A stretch of 64,000 nucleotides of DNA, taken from contig CM076153.1 of NCBI GenBank assembly GCA_038025085.1, positions 15,475,001 through 15,539,000 on the forward strand, given 5' to 3'. Source of the stretch: Tetragonia tetragonoides (taxonomy: Eukaryota > Streptophyta > Magnoliopsida > Caryophyllales > Aizoaceae). Below are positions 36,150 to 48,800 of the stretch, one piece after another; within the stretch, counting starts at the first letter, position 1, and every line of letters begins with the position of its first letter. A program made the translations under genes and the position numbers. A model generated the notes under the pieces. The model did not search any database. It saw only the letters and a list, made by a program, of their open reading frames with translations, and was not told where the DNA came from.

Positions 36150-36375
36150 AAATCGTTATTGGCAATTTTGTTGGGTTGCAAATATTTTTCCTCATTATCT
36201 TCCTCTAGTGTCCTATAACTCACCTATTATTGTCAGAGAGTCGCTAGGTTTAATTATAACGGCGAAAAAGTCATTGTTTGATACTTTTGGTGATGTCCGA
36301 ATTCACTTAAAAACTTGAGCAAAATCTACACTCTTCTTAACTTAATTGATTTCATCATCAATTCAATTTGCTTGA
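36150..36375 (+). repeat. Diverged duplicate of the PTB upstream region
   Basis: It corresponds block for block to sequence near the PTB gene. ATAAATCGTTATTGGCAATTT matches 39240-39265. TAGGTTTAATTATAACGGCG and ATTGATTTCATCATCAATT match 42132-42250. In the gene-proximal version the two halves lie about 2.8 kb apart because of a later insertion. No open gene follows this distal copy. Confidence 0.85.
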
Positions 36376-37800
36376 TCGGAGCATCATTGTGAGAGGTAAA
36401 ATGAGAATCCTTTTGCACGTGGAAGCGAAAAATGTTTAAGAATCTTTTAAATGTGTTTTGAGCTTACTTTGCCCATCAATGAAATTGAGGAAGAAAAGGA
36501 GTTCAACAAAGACGTTGGGTCGGACCAATTATGTCGCGAAAGAAACGATCAGTAACAATGGTGAAAAAAAGCTAAAATTGTGTTGTTCTTCTCCCATCAA
36601 GGATCAGACTTCCAAAAATAGAAATAATGGGGAGATTGTTTCAAATTACATAGTTATGCTATTTCACCAGATAATTTGATTGGTAACTTTAATTTCAAAA
36701 AAGCACAAGTGAGAAGAAACAAAGCAATGTCAAGGATCAAGCCAACAATTGCGTAGTTATGTCTTCTTCAAGAGATTTAGACTTTGAGAATTACCAGAGT
36801 CTGTTTTTTGAATGGTAATCTGAACCCTAATAATCGAATTTCACTCTCAAAAGGGATTCTTATTTGTTTTTATTTTCAGATTAATCCTACTTTCTGTCTC
36901 CGAATTTTTGTTATCTCAATCGCTAAGACTAACTAATTTCAATCTGAAACATTCTATCTCATTCAAATTGTACTTCAAACTTTTCATATATGCGTTCTAG
37001 TACTACCCCAGAAAAGAGGGGAGAATTTTAATAAAAATAAAAGAAAGATCAAAAGTGGATTACGCCTTTTTGTTTTTCGAGATAATGAAGAATGAGCTTT
37101 ATCTATAGAGGAACTCCTTTAGGTTATCTTAATGGGTTTTGTAGTTTTGGGCTGGTTGTGGACTTAGTAGTCTCAACCCATGTTTAATAATTTAAAAGGA
37201 CTCAATTTCTTTACTTTAAAATATACCATAATAACTAATAAAAAAAATTGGCTATTTGACTGCCCAAATTTAATTAACTATTTAAATATTTTATTTGATA
37301 TATTCATCAAGTCAACAAATTAACTTTTGGTCTAACTTGGCATCTATCAGACAAATATCATTTGTTTATGCGTATGGTTTTGTCAAGAAATTTTGCAATA
37401 AGGTACAAGAGAAAAATGTTGGTTACTAGCACTATATATTCCATTAATATGGAGAGCCATGTAGTGTTTTTCAACCTAAGTAGTTTCGCATATGATATTA
37501 GTATCGTTTTACCTTTTATCAAGTATTTCGATGTCTATATACTTTGGTATCTATAACCGAATGAAAAGGTTTCCCAAAACACCCCTAACATATATTACAG
37601 GTTGAAAGCCTCTTTTTTACTCTCTTCAGCACTTCTCTAATTGAAACTTCTCATTAGACCCAAAAATTATCAAAAAGAACCAATCTTTTTTTTTATTGGA
37701 TTCAACATATTGAACACAATTTAATGATGGAGGATAGTGACAATATCTTTGGCGATATGATGGATGATACCGATAACATTTTTGGCGATAAATTTGAGGT
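36376..37800. other. AT-rich intergenic DNA
   Basis: No supported gene or element. Short ORFs such as 36458-36679 show no recognisable family. Confidence 0.4.
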
Positions 37801-37869
37801 ACTATAGTCTCATTCGTGGGTTAACTGCTGTAAAAAAAGTTTTCATAGGTTCTGTAAAAAAAAAATTCA

Positions 37870-38150
37870 CAGATTCAAGGAGATTCATGAGACACTCATG
37901 GAGCTCACAAATGAACTTCATGAGATACTCATGAAGCTCATTCATAAGCTTCATGGGTTCCTCATGGAACGTTTTCGTTATGTTCATTAGCTTCTCATGT
38001 AGGAGTAATAATTACTGGAATGCAACCATGGATTGGATGAGCTTCATGAAATATTCACAAAGCTCATGAGCAAGCTCTATCAACATTGCATGAAGCTTAT
38101 TGGTAAGCTTCATTAGGGTCTCATGAAACTTACTGGTAAGCTTTGTGACA
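37870..38150. repeat. Degenerate CATGA/AAGCTT minisatellite-like tract
   Basis: Repeated short motifs TCATGAAGCTCAT, AAGCTTCATG and ACTCATGGAGCTC occur irregularly over about 280 bp. Many are palindromic (TCATGA, AAGCTT, GAGCTC). Confidence 0.6.
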
Positions 38151-38383
38151 GGACAAAGGGGGTGGTGGTGACGGTGTTGCGACGGTAAGGGCTGTGTTTT
38201 TTTTGGGGGAGGTTGGGGACCTGAGGGTTAGATGAGAGAGAAAGAGGGGTATTGGGAAATGGAAAAGGGATAAGGGAAAATGAAAACAGTAAATTAGTCT
38301 AATTTAAACGAATTTGATGGTGTTTAGTAATTTTCTTGGTGTTATTTAGCAAACATGATATTTAACCACTATAAAATCGTTAT

Positions 38384-39237
38384 TTTTTTTATTTTTTTTT
38401 TTGAAAAGGCAAGACAACCAGGTTAACCTCCCATAGAGGTTACCTAAGATGTCTTCACTAACATTAGTGAAGTACTTAAAGATACAATTACAGATGAGAA
38501 CAAATAAATAGGAATAATAAAAATGATACAAATTAGATAAAATCTAAAGATTGAACCATCTTCCTCTTCCAACTTCATCTTGTTCATCAACTCCAGAACC
38601 CAAGAACACCAAGAGGATGAATTTCCAGAATCCTCTCACTACCATAAACAGATGTTTTTTTGTTTTTTTTTTTTTTTTTTTGCTTTAGGTTTTCTAGATC
38701 TAGATCAAAAAAAAAACCCCAAATTCTTAGCCAAACCACGAAACTCCAAACGAGAATCAGTGACGGAGAGAAGATGAGCTTCAACAACCATGTCTTTGAC
38801 GGTCGCCGAAGGGAAGAACAAGAGCTAATTCGACAGTAGGCCTGGAAACCGTACCAAGCAATGCAACGACCCAAACCGGGATGCAAGCCCAATACTAGTC
38901 TGAGCGGCGACGACTCCGACGGTGTGAAAGTTGTCTTCAATATTCTCTCTCAATAAGCCAAACCGATCTGGTTTTTTTTTTTTTTTTTTTTTTAGGTTAA
39001 AAATCAGATTTGAAAACAAGAAGGAAAGGCTAACAAAGAGAATGAAAAAAGCTTGAGGAGGAAGATGATGAGAGATGGCTTGATCTGAGAGCTAGAAGAA
39101 GGCTTGAAGGAGGCTTGAGGGGCGGTTGAAAATAAATCTTTGAAGAAACTAGGGTTTCTAGAGAGAGAAGCTCTCTAGAAACCCTTGACACTTCTCAAAA
39201 CGAATGAAGTACACTCGTAATTCAGTATTTCTGCTCT
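38384..39237 (-). mobile_element. Non-LTR retroposon with polyA, minus orientation
   Basis: An 854-bp insertion flanked by an exact 16-bp target duplication, ACTATAAAATCGTTAT (38368-38383 and 39238-39253). The T-rich left end is a polyA tail read on the minus strand. The right end, read on the minus strand, starts with pyrimidine-rich, AAACCCTAG-bearing sequence like a plant LINE 5' UTR. It contains a perfect hairpin (39151-39185, 15-bp arms). No RT domain is present, so it is a truncated or non-autonomous element. It interrupts the PTB upstream region. Confidence 0.85.
39151..39185. repeat. Perfect 15-bp inverted repeat with 5-nt loop
   Basis: AGGGTTTCTAGAGAG and its exact complement CTCTCTAGAAACCCT are separated by AGAAG, inside the retroposon 5' region. 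Confidence 0.9.
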
Positions 39238-39644
39238 ACTATAAAATCGTTATGGGCAATTTGTTGGGCTGCTAACTTTTTTTTTTTTTTTTCTTTTTCT
39301 TATCTCCCTCTAATCTCCAAAAACTCACCTAGAGTATTATGAGTCCAGCTACATTCAACACTGTGTGGGTGAATAGTCCACCCCACACAGTATGGTCCCC
39401 ACACTATTTGCTGAAACTTTGATGGGACAAAGTCACAAGAGGAAAGCTGAAACTTGGTTTCTTGTGGGCCCACCTCCACACATTTGTGGCTTGCGCTGCT
39501 TTTGTTTTTTCTTTTTTTCATTGTTAATTCATTTCTTTAGCTAAAGCCTTTAGCCTTATTTTCCACATTACTAACTGATTACTATAGCCTAATCTAAAAC
39601 TCCTAAATAACTACTTCCTCTATGAGCCAAAAAAAAACAAATTA

Positions 39645-39900
39645 CTCCCTCCGTCTCAAAAAAAACCCGAATTTTTGTTTTTTCACGGTCTCCAATACAC
39701 CACTTTGATCGTAAATAACTATAACTATATAAATATAAAAATTTCAACAATACGATATTTTGAAAGTACTTTTAAAAATGAATCTAACAAAAGTATTTTC
39801 ATAATGTGCATCTTTATATATTTTCATAAATCAATGGTCAAAGTTTGTTAAGTTTGACCTTCAAAAAGCAAAGATTCGGGTTTTTTTGAGACGGAGGGAG
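39645..39900. mobile_element. Stowaway-like MITE
   Basis: A 256-bp element with long inverted repeats starting CTCCCTCCGTCTCAAAAAAA and ending with the complement, flanked by TA on both sides. Nested in the 39342-42112 element. Confidence 0.92.
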
Positions 39901-40712
39901 TACGATTTAGGGACAAGTAGTAAAGTTTAGTATATCACCATTTTAGCAAATAGTAATTATTCAGCTTTTTGAGTTTTTTTTCCTTCTTTTAAAATAGTAT
40001 TAAACATTTAAAGTTTTTTTCGTTCTCTTTTATGTGGGTGTGGGTTTTCCTAAAGTGAATTGGATCAAATAGTAATATGTGAGAGAATATTATAACACCA
40101 AACTGAACTAAATTACTTCTAAAATAAATGATGTGATCCTCTTATTTATTTTTGATTTACATGTTGTATTCAGTTCCTTGTACTATATCATGTAATATTT
40201 TAATTTAACTATAGTGTTAGGTAAATCAAATATTTTTTTTATCTTCTTCTTTTCCTATGTCTTCTTTTTTTGGGATGTCTCTGCTTTCTTTTAACATGTA
40301 ATATAATTGCTTAATTTTTTTTTTTTGATAATTAGGTTCTTACTTTATTTAATTTTTTTGGCATAACTTCTTGAATCTATGTAGAAAATTAATAAAACTA
40401 AAATGAGTGATAATCTTCACATAATCTAGTTTTGAGTGTACAAATATAAATTCTTAGTTAATATTTTGAGCCAAGAAGTAGATGTTATTTTTTTTTTTAA
40501 ATTTGCTTACTCAGGTGGTACAGGTGCATAATGTGCTTCCGAAAATGAAATATGTCAACACTAAAAAGAGCAAATCTTGTGTAAGACCAACTAAGAGAAA
40601 AATAGGGTCACTATTTACAATTATAGGGGTAACTTATTATGAATAATGACCCTTATTCCATTAAAAAGTGATCATCATCTTACCAAAAGTTACAATAAGA
40701 CTGTCTTAAACA

Positions 40713-40718
<6 letters not shown>

Positions 40719-40773
<55 letters not shown>
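40719..40773. repeat. (TA)n microsatellite
   Basis: An uninterrupted TA array of about 27 units, with a shorter (TA)n run near 40854-40868. Confidence 0.95.
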
Positions 40774-40776
<3 letters not shown>

Positions 40777-42123
40777 GTTATAAAATAAGTGTGCGCATTT
40801 CCAAAATAATGGGCGCAATGTAACAATATATTTATATGATAATATTTATACTATTATATATATATATATGTAAAGATATTTATACCGTTATATATACTAA
40901 CATGAAAATATTTATGCCGTTATACTTAGGATGAGAGCATGAGAGGTTGATAGCACGTCTCATTCCTTCATTATTAAAATCTAGTGGCCCATAATTAACC
41001 CAAATCGACATTAACTTATTTTAATTTTTAGTTAATATTTCCCAAACCCTAAATTTACACCCTAAAATCCTAAACCCTAAAACATATACATTAAAACCAC
41101 AACCTCGTGTTAAGACGACTTAGGGTTTGGAGACTCTAGTCTCCAAAGCCTATGCACTTGGCCCCGCCCCTGAAGCATTAGATACCCTACGGACAAAAAG
41201 GAACACAGTAAGGTAAAATGAACCCTAGCCTCGATATTTTTCAACTAAACTGGTGTGGAATGAGTGTAACGTGGGATCCGAGTTTAAAACGTGTCAAGAC
41301 AATTATATTAACCTATAAATTACAAAAAAATGATACTCCATCTTATACACTTTTGCGGAGCGGGTGTAATGCATGTCCTTGTATTATCGCTCGGGGCCTG
41401 TCTCCGACTAACTCCGAACTTAAACTCTAATTTCTCTCTCAGGCCCCATCCTACCCCGGCATGCGACCTTCGACAATAATCATAACAGTATTAGTAAAAT
41501 TAAATTATAATCAGTGCAATACTCCTATGTTAATTACGTTTAGCTTCCATAGTCTAGAATCCCAATGAGTAGGTTACCAAATAAGCATAACCAATGCAGT
41601 TTACTTTTATAATTTAATTACTATTATGCAAATTATGTTTAGGCTCCGTTTTTTCAACATAGAAAATATTAAACTTAAATAAATTGAGATGAGTTAAATT
41701 TATTTTTTTAACTTGATCTTTAATCATTTAATACCCATTCAAATAACACACAAAAAAATAGAATAATATCATAATTGCTGCAAAGTTACCCTTTTAAACA
41801 TGTTTAGCCTAAATTATATATAGCTAATTTTAATTGAAAAGGTTAACTAGATCAGATTGTATAAACTATGAATGAATTAAAAAAGGCATGATGGCCCCAC
41901 AAAAGAAGAAGAATTACTTTCCTGTTTTTTGCCCCAAAGTGCACGTGCCCATGTTTCTCTCTCACCTGACTAGAAAAAAAAAAAAAACAAAATGTTTTTC
42001 TCTCACCTTTCCTCTGTTACCTGCATTACCCAGTTACAAGTTGCATAGTTGTGTGGAGCCCATCTGTGTGGTAGTACTGTGTTACCACACAGTGTTGGAT
42101 CAAGAATTACCCAGAGTATTATG

Positions 42124-42485
42124 TAAGAGAGTACTAGGTTTAATTATAACGGCGAAAAAGTTACAGTTTGGTATTTTTGGTGATGGCCGCATTCACTTAA
42201 AATCTTCAGCAAAATCTACCCTCTTCTTAACTCATTGATTTCATCATCAATTTGCTGCACTTTTACATTTTGTAATTGTAGGGCTTAGATTCTCAGTCTC
42301 TTCCCTTCTTCCCCTTTTCTTCTCACGAGCTCTCCTCTCTCTCTCTCTCCTCTCTCTTCTCTCTCTGAATTCCCAGTATGCAAACAAGGTGACCCAGGAA
42401 ACTCTTGTTGATTTACACTTCTTTTCAACCTCCTACATCGATCACTTTCACCTTATATCTCTCTCTTTTTGAATCATTCCCACTG
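42124..42485 (+). promoter_or_regulatory. PTB gene promoter-proximal region and 5' UTR with CT tract
   Basis: The segment after the TIR element is the proximal half of the duplicated upstream region. A long pyrimidine tract (about 42298-42367, dominated by CTCTCT) lies in the probable 5' UTR exon, which ends at the donor after 42484. A 5' UTR intron (42485-42789) precedes the start codon exon. The CT-rich run is the type of sequence PTB proteins bind, so self-regulation is conceivable but not shown. Confidence 0.6.
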
Positions 42486-42812
42486 TAAGTCCTCTTTTCT
42501 TTTATTGTTATTAATATTGTTGTCTATTTTATCCTATGTTAGTGGTTTTGGGACTTGTAAGAAGTGAGATCATTCAGTTTATGTTTTCTGTTTTCTGGGT
42601 TCTTGTTTTTTGAATGAAGTAGACTGTTTTCTCTAATGGGTCATTGATTTTTCAAATTTTATTTCTGGGTACTTGTTTTTGGGTTAAAGTAAATGCAATT
42701 GATTTCTTTTTTATAGATGTTTTGTATTCGGAAAAGTTTGAACCTTTTGTGTGGATTCTTGAATGTGTTACTCATTGAGTGAATTGTAGGCTTGTAACAG
42801 TAGCTGGGTAAG

Positions 42813-45800
42813 ATGACAGCACCCTCCAAGGTTATTCATGTTCGCAATGTAGGCCATGAAATCACAGAGGTATTACAACGCTCTTTCTTTTTCATTGCTT
42901 CTTTTGGGGTGAATTTTGGTTCCAATGAGTTTAGGATGTAAGTTATGTTCATTGCACCATTGAATTTACAGAATGATTTACTTCAATTGGTCCAACCATT
43001 TGGGTCCGTCTCCAAGCTAGTGATGTTACGTACCAAAAACCAGGTCATTCTCTCACTTCTTTTGGATTCCCTGAATGTTATTGATGCTATGGTTCATGAA
43101 TTTAAGTAGACAGGGTTATACAGTGGTGTATTTGATTACTGTTTCTTTAAGATTAAGAAGTGTATATATATTCCTTTTGCTATTTGGGTATTGTGGGTAT
43201 ATAAACATCGTTGCGAGTAAGAATTTGAATAATTCATCTCCTGAAAGGGTTCCTTTGTGGTGCAGGCACTTCTGCAGATGCAGGATGTGGCGTCAGCAAT
43301 CAATTTAGTAGACTATTATACAAATGTGCAGCCTAGTGTGAGGTATTCTTCTTCCTTTATCGTTGGTTATTTCTAATATAAGTTGTCTTATATACTGTCT
43401 TTAGCCCTGTTACTTGGACAACTTAATTGGTTTGCCCCATTTTGTTTTTGACACTTGGAAATGAGTGTGCATATTTGTGTATGATCCATTATCTATATTA
43501 GAGAAACATAAGAAATTTTGAGACGCCTGCATCGGGCCCATGTGTACCTTTTTCTAATGTGCCCACGTAACTGAGCTCATATCTTTTAAGTTTCTAGTTC
43601 TTAGGAATTTCTATTTGTTTGAAGGATTCTTCCACAAGTGTTGCTTTTATTTAGCTTTGTTCGCTTGTGATTGTAGTTCTAGATTCTACCTGTTATTACA
43701 TTCGACTCCGTCTTCCAATTTATAGAAATAATATTTTTTTATTCCAGGTTGTATCACCACTGCTCCAGATTTAAATTTTTCAATTGTTTTAATACTAAAG
43801 AGGGGAAAGGGAAGAACTTATGATGAACAAATGATCAATATGAGAGCCTTGAGTGATAAGATTTCGAATGTCTTAGAGATTATATTATAGTATGGTGTTA
43901 TCAGTTACGGTTTTCTTTGCTGCTTGGGCATGTTTACTCAAGGTGAACAATCAAAGAGGCTGGAGGATGCGATGGCTCAAAATATTTCTCAGTGCATAAC
44001 AGTACAGTTGCAGCCATTTGAAATTGTTTTTGGTTCATTAATCCGAAAAATTTTGCTACAAAATATTGAGCACAAAGTCCATTGTCATAGACAAAGTTCA
44101 CTTTTCATGATTGTTTCCAAGGTATTGTAATAATTAGTAAGCTAGAATAATTTGTCATTGGACAATGGTTATATTTCATTTTATTATAGCCAATAACTGT
44201 ACCAAAATATATTTTCTGATAGAACTATACCAAAATATTGAGCACAAAGCAGTATTCCTTCCACCAAATTCACTTCTCACCAGTAGGTTTTGGTACTGTG
44301 GAGAGTTGGTAGCCTAACAGTAATTGACAGTGATATAATAAACATTCAAGGTTACTTTCCTGGTATTAGCTGATCTAAAACAATATACTAGATTATCATG
44401 TCATGTTTTTTCCTTTTTACTTATGTCTTAGTATTGGACTTAACCATCACATTTGCCTGAGTTTTTCCTATGTTGAGTCTAATGCCTCAACTTGTTTCTT
44501 GCATCCATAGGGGACGGAATGTTTACATGCAATTTTCGTCACATCAAGAACTTACGACAGATCAGACTCAAGGGCGCAAAAGTGACCCGGTTAGTGCCTT
44601 GTACCTGCGGTTAGATTAGGTTGTCTGACGTGTGTGATAGATCAGCATTTATACTGTCTATTGTTGGTTTTTAGTTTCCTGGAAATACCTAATAATACTT
44701 CATTTGCTATTTGTACAAATTGGAATGGTTGTTTTTTGGTGATACAAATTTTTTGGTATTCTAGGACTAAGACTATGGTCCCTTATGCGGTTAAACTTGC
44801 AAATTTGCATCACTTCTTTAAACTCTTTGAGCCTTCTGTCCTTTCTTATTCTGACTCCTGTTTAAGGGATCAATGTGGAATTGCCTTTTGAATTTGGAGG
44901 AGGGTTATGCTTAGTAATTGTTCAGGTGGATTGGTCATTGCAATTGAATATAATATTATCAGTATGTCTTTGGAAGCAAAGAAAAGAAATTGAGGGATAA
45001 AAAAAAGACCAGGAAATAAGTCAGCCATTATTGCTCCATTGATGTCATACCAGTTTATTAGTGGCTTCACAACAACTCTCTCTATCTCTCTTGATAGATT
45101 GTGCATTATTGATTAAACATAAACCAAATGCACACGTTTCTCGCAAAATGCAGGTGTGGGTATGGTCAAATGTACACAATCTTTCCCTTGTGATTGCGAT
45201 GCAGATGTACACAACTGGATGGTTGCATGACTTGCATATTTTACTTTTCATTTGTTTTGTTACTTTTTTTTATGTTTTGTTTTTGTTTTGAGGTGGGGAG
45301 GGATTTGGGTATTGCATGGGAGTGCTTGATGATTCCTCTAACTGATTAGTCCTTTGCCCTCCCCCCTTGGTTCTTATGAGGGATTGTGAAAGTTGAACAA
45401 TGTGTGGTCGCCTTTTCAAAAACTACTTTGCGTGGCCATGGTAACTCGAGCATTTAAGTTGCTAGCGGCTTAGTGTTTTGGGCGCCCCACTTGGTTCTTA
45501 CGAGGGATTGTGAAAGTTGAACAATATGTGGTGGCCATGGTAATTCAAGAATTTAAATTGCTACCGGGATTAACCTGGTAGTGGTTGTTGATGTGCTGTG
45601 ATTCAAGCTATCCACTTAAGTGGAATTCATTTCATCTAGCTCTTCCCTCAACTCTGTGGTTCATTTGTGTTTACCTTTTTATGCTACTTACCAGATGGGA
45701 ATGCTGTTTGGGGACTTGGTGACGGTGAAAAAGGGGATTTAATGTCTTATCATACTACACCAAATGTGTTACATTGCCTCGTGTGGCCTCAAATTGGAAC

Positions 45801-48800
45801 ACTGTTGGTATTATGGGATACATACATGTATTGCCAATTTGCCACCATGTTGGCCAGTCCCGTATTTGATTGTGTGGATCCTGAAAGAAGAAGGAATTTA
45901 AGAGGGAAGAGGTTTGAGGATGAGAAATCTGTAGAAAAAGGAAGAGCAAAGCCAATTTTTATTTTCCCGAAAGACGTCTCATTCTCATTTGTAAGCCTAG
46001 TTTGCGGCGACATCAAATTAACTGAAATCTTTGTAGCGCCATTCTTATTGAGAACATCTCTTGAGTCATAAATTTCACTTTATTCTAGCCCCTCTTTATT
46101 GGTATGAATATGATGTGATGCATATTCTGGCGTTCCATTGTCCAAAAAGTATGTGCCTGTATGCATCCAGACAAGATTAAGAAAGAAAGAAACAGTGTAA
46201 GCGCGAAGAATGGAGAAAGAAGAGGAAGACCTTTTGTTTGAGACGTGAATTTTCATGCGCTTAAAGTTCTACTGCAGACTAGCGTTTATGCAATGAAGAG
46301 TTAAGACTTCCCTTAAATGTGAGATGTGTCGGATGCATGTTTTGTTGCTGGTAAATGAAATTTTTCTGTATTTCTTGAGTTTTATGTACATTTATTGCAA
46401 CTTGCTCTTATCGCAACATCTTCGCTGTTTTTCCTAATTTAATCTGGTTTTGCTTGGATGTCTTGGAGAACAATATTTGTTTTGTTATGTTCTATCAATA
46501 ACATTTTAAAATGCTTATTACATATAAGGAAATTTGTGAAGGAGAGAATTAAAGTATTTTATGTACTTTTTTATGGTTCACATTTATGCTAAGCCTTCTG
46601 TTTTCCTTTCCGTTATTTTTTGGGGGGATACAGGAGGGGCAACCGAATCGTATTCTTTTGGTCAGCATACATCATGTTATTTATCCTATGACGGTTGATG
46701 TTCTTCAACAAGTGTTTACACCGTACGGATTTGTGGAGAAAGTTGTGACATTCCAGAAGTCAGCTGGTTAGCTTCTTCCGTTTTGCTTCCCCTACAAATG
46801 TTTGATGTGTTTTGTTTGAAATTTCCTATATCGTTGGCATATTGTTCAATTCTGGCAAATAACTTTGAGATTCGGTTAGAAGAAGACTCTTATTTTAAAA
46901 CACTCATTTTGCTGGGGGCTTTTGTCCCAGGTCAAAAGCTTAAAACTGTAAAAAACCTGTTGAAGTGTGTTTTTTCTCTTTCTGTACGTTTGTAGGTTTT
47001 CAAGCCCTTGTGCAGTATCAAACACGGCAGAGTGCTGCTTCCGCAATGAGTGCGCTTCATGTATGCCATCTGTATGATTTTTTGAGGATAAAATTATCTG
47101 TTACATGTTATGTTGACTCTAATAATGCTGAATTTGCAGGGTCGTAATATATATGATGGCTGTTGTCAGCTAGATATACAATACTCAAAGTATGTTTCGA
47201 CCCTTTATTTCCTGTTAAATTATGTTTTGGGAAACTATCATGTATGTTATCATGTCTTTGAAGGCTACCTTACAATTTAAAATCTCCTTTTCTGCCAGCC
47301 TTACAGAGTTGCAAGTGAACTACAACAATGATCGATCCAGGTAGTTCTATTATTTAAGATGTGGTTGGTCCTTTGTGTAAATTAAGTCGTTTGTTCTGAT
47401 TTCTGAATGCCATTTTCTTATCACCAATGTGCAGAGATTTTACAAACCCAAATCTTCCTACAGAACAGAGAGGCAGAAGCTCACAAGTGTGTCACTTTTC
47501 TTCTTGGGTTTATTGTTATGTCTATCTTCTAGGTCTCAGCCAACCATGCAAGTTGTAAAGGGGCTTTAACACTTATTTGTTTCCTACATATGTGATGCTT
47601 AATTTTGTAAATGGATTACTCTGCAACAGCCTGGCTACGGAGATGCAGGGGGGATGTACGGAATCCAAGCTGCTGGGCCTGGTGCAGGTGCATGATCCTT
47701 GGTGCATTTTGGATCCCATTATGTTGTGTTATTAGAAATATACTTATGAGAATTTTACCTTTCTTTGTTGCAGCTGGATATTCACAGGTTCGTCTATCTT
47801 GTCTTGGGTTGCAATACAGTAGTGGCTATGTTCCCATGTCGGACGTTTGAACATCTCAGTGGGGATTTTCCCCTGCATTTCCCCCGTTCTTCTACTTCTT
47901 CTTTTCTTTCCTTTTTGCTCTCTGTTGGGTGTAAGATATATCCATTGCTTAAACTGGGGCTTTTCCTGATAGATGCTTGTGCTAATTTATTGAATGGTTT
48001 CTGAAGTGCTGGTGTAGGTCATGCGGCCATGATAAGTGAACCCTGTTGCAATACATTGTCTTAGTGTTCATACATTATTATCTTCTTTTTTTTCAATAGT
48101 AGAGTACAACGTTTTGTCACATAAATTTTTTGTTTTCATTCAGTCGATTCAGACTTCTGTAAGCATGATTGCCATTTTTTTTTATTAGAACATCAAACAT
48201 TGAGTTTGGCTAGTTCATGATGTCTAAAAGTTGTTTTTCTTTCATTGAGCAAGATCACCATGCATGAGCAAGCAAGTACTTATAGTCCTCTTTTGCCCAA
48301 ATTTAACTTGATATTAGAGTATTAGACTATAGCTGCTTTTCAGTGTGTCTATTCCTGCCATCCTAAAATTTCTCTGCTTCCCTGCCTCCAGAAGGGGGGT
48401 GGGGGTGTCTGCAGGCTGTTTTCTCTTTGGAAGCGATTTGCCTTGAAAGCCTTTTTTCTCATGGATAGTCTCTGATATGTATTTCGTTCTTGGATATTCA
48501 TAAAACTAAATAAACATTTACTCTTTGTTCATCCTCCTCTAGATGGGCAATTCTGCAGCCATGACAGCTTTTGCTGGTGGCCTCCCTCCAGGTGTTAGTG
48601 GCACCAACGACAGATGCACTGTTATAGTATCTAATTTAAACCCTGACGTAAGTTGGAACTGCTGTCTCACTATGGATTCTGGAAAGATTTGTGTATTTTG
48701 GCCATCATTTCCTGACAGTCTTCATTGTATTTTTCAGAAAATAGATGAAGACAAGCTATTTAATTTATTTTCACTCTATGGAAACATTGTAAGGATCAAG

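Larger units (their letters stand above)
39342..42112. mobile_element. 2.8-kb TIR DNA element splitting the PTB upstream region
   Basis: Flanked by the direct repeat AGAGTATTATG (39331-39341 and 42113-42123). The ends carry imperfect inverted repeats of about 50 bp sharing CAACACTGTGTGG and CCACACAG blocks. The uninterrupted version at 36150-36375 lacks this insertion, which supports its boundaries. An 11-bp duplication is long for hAT (8) and close to Mutator (9), so the class is uncertain. The interior is AT-rich with no recognised transposase and contains a Stowaway MITE and a (TA)n array. Confidence 0.75.

Noticed and set aside
41040..41095. Telomere-like CCCTAAA motifs
   Set aside because: Only a few scattered, imperfect units, so not an interstitial telomeric array.
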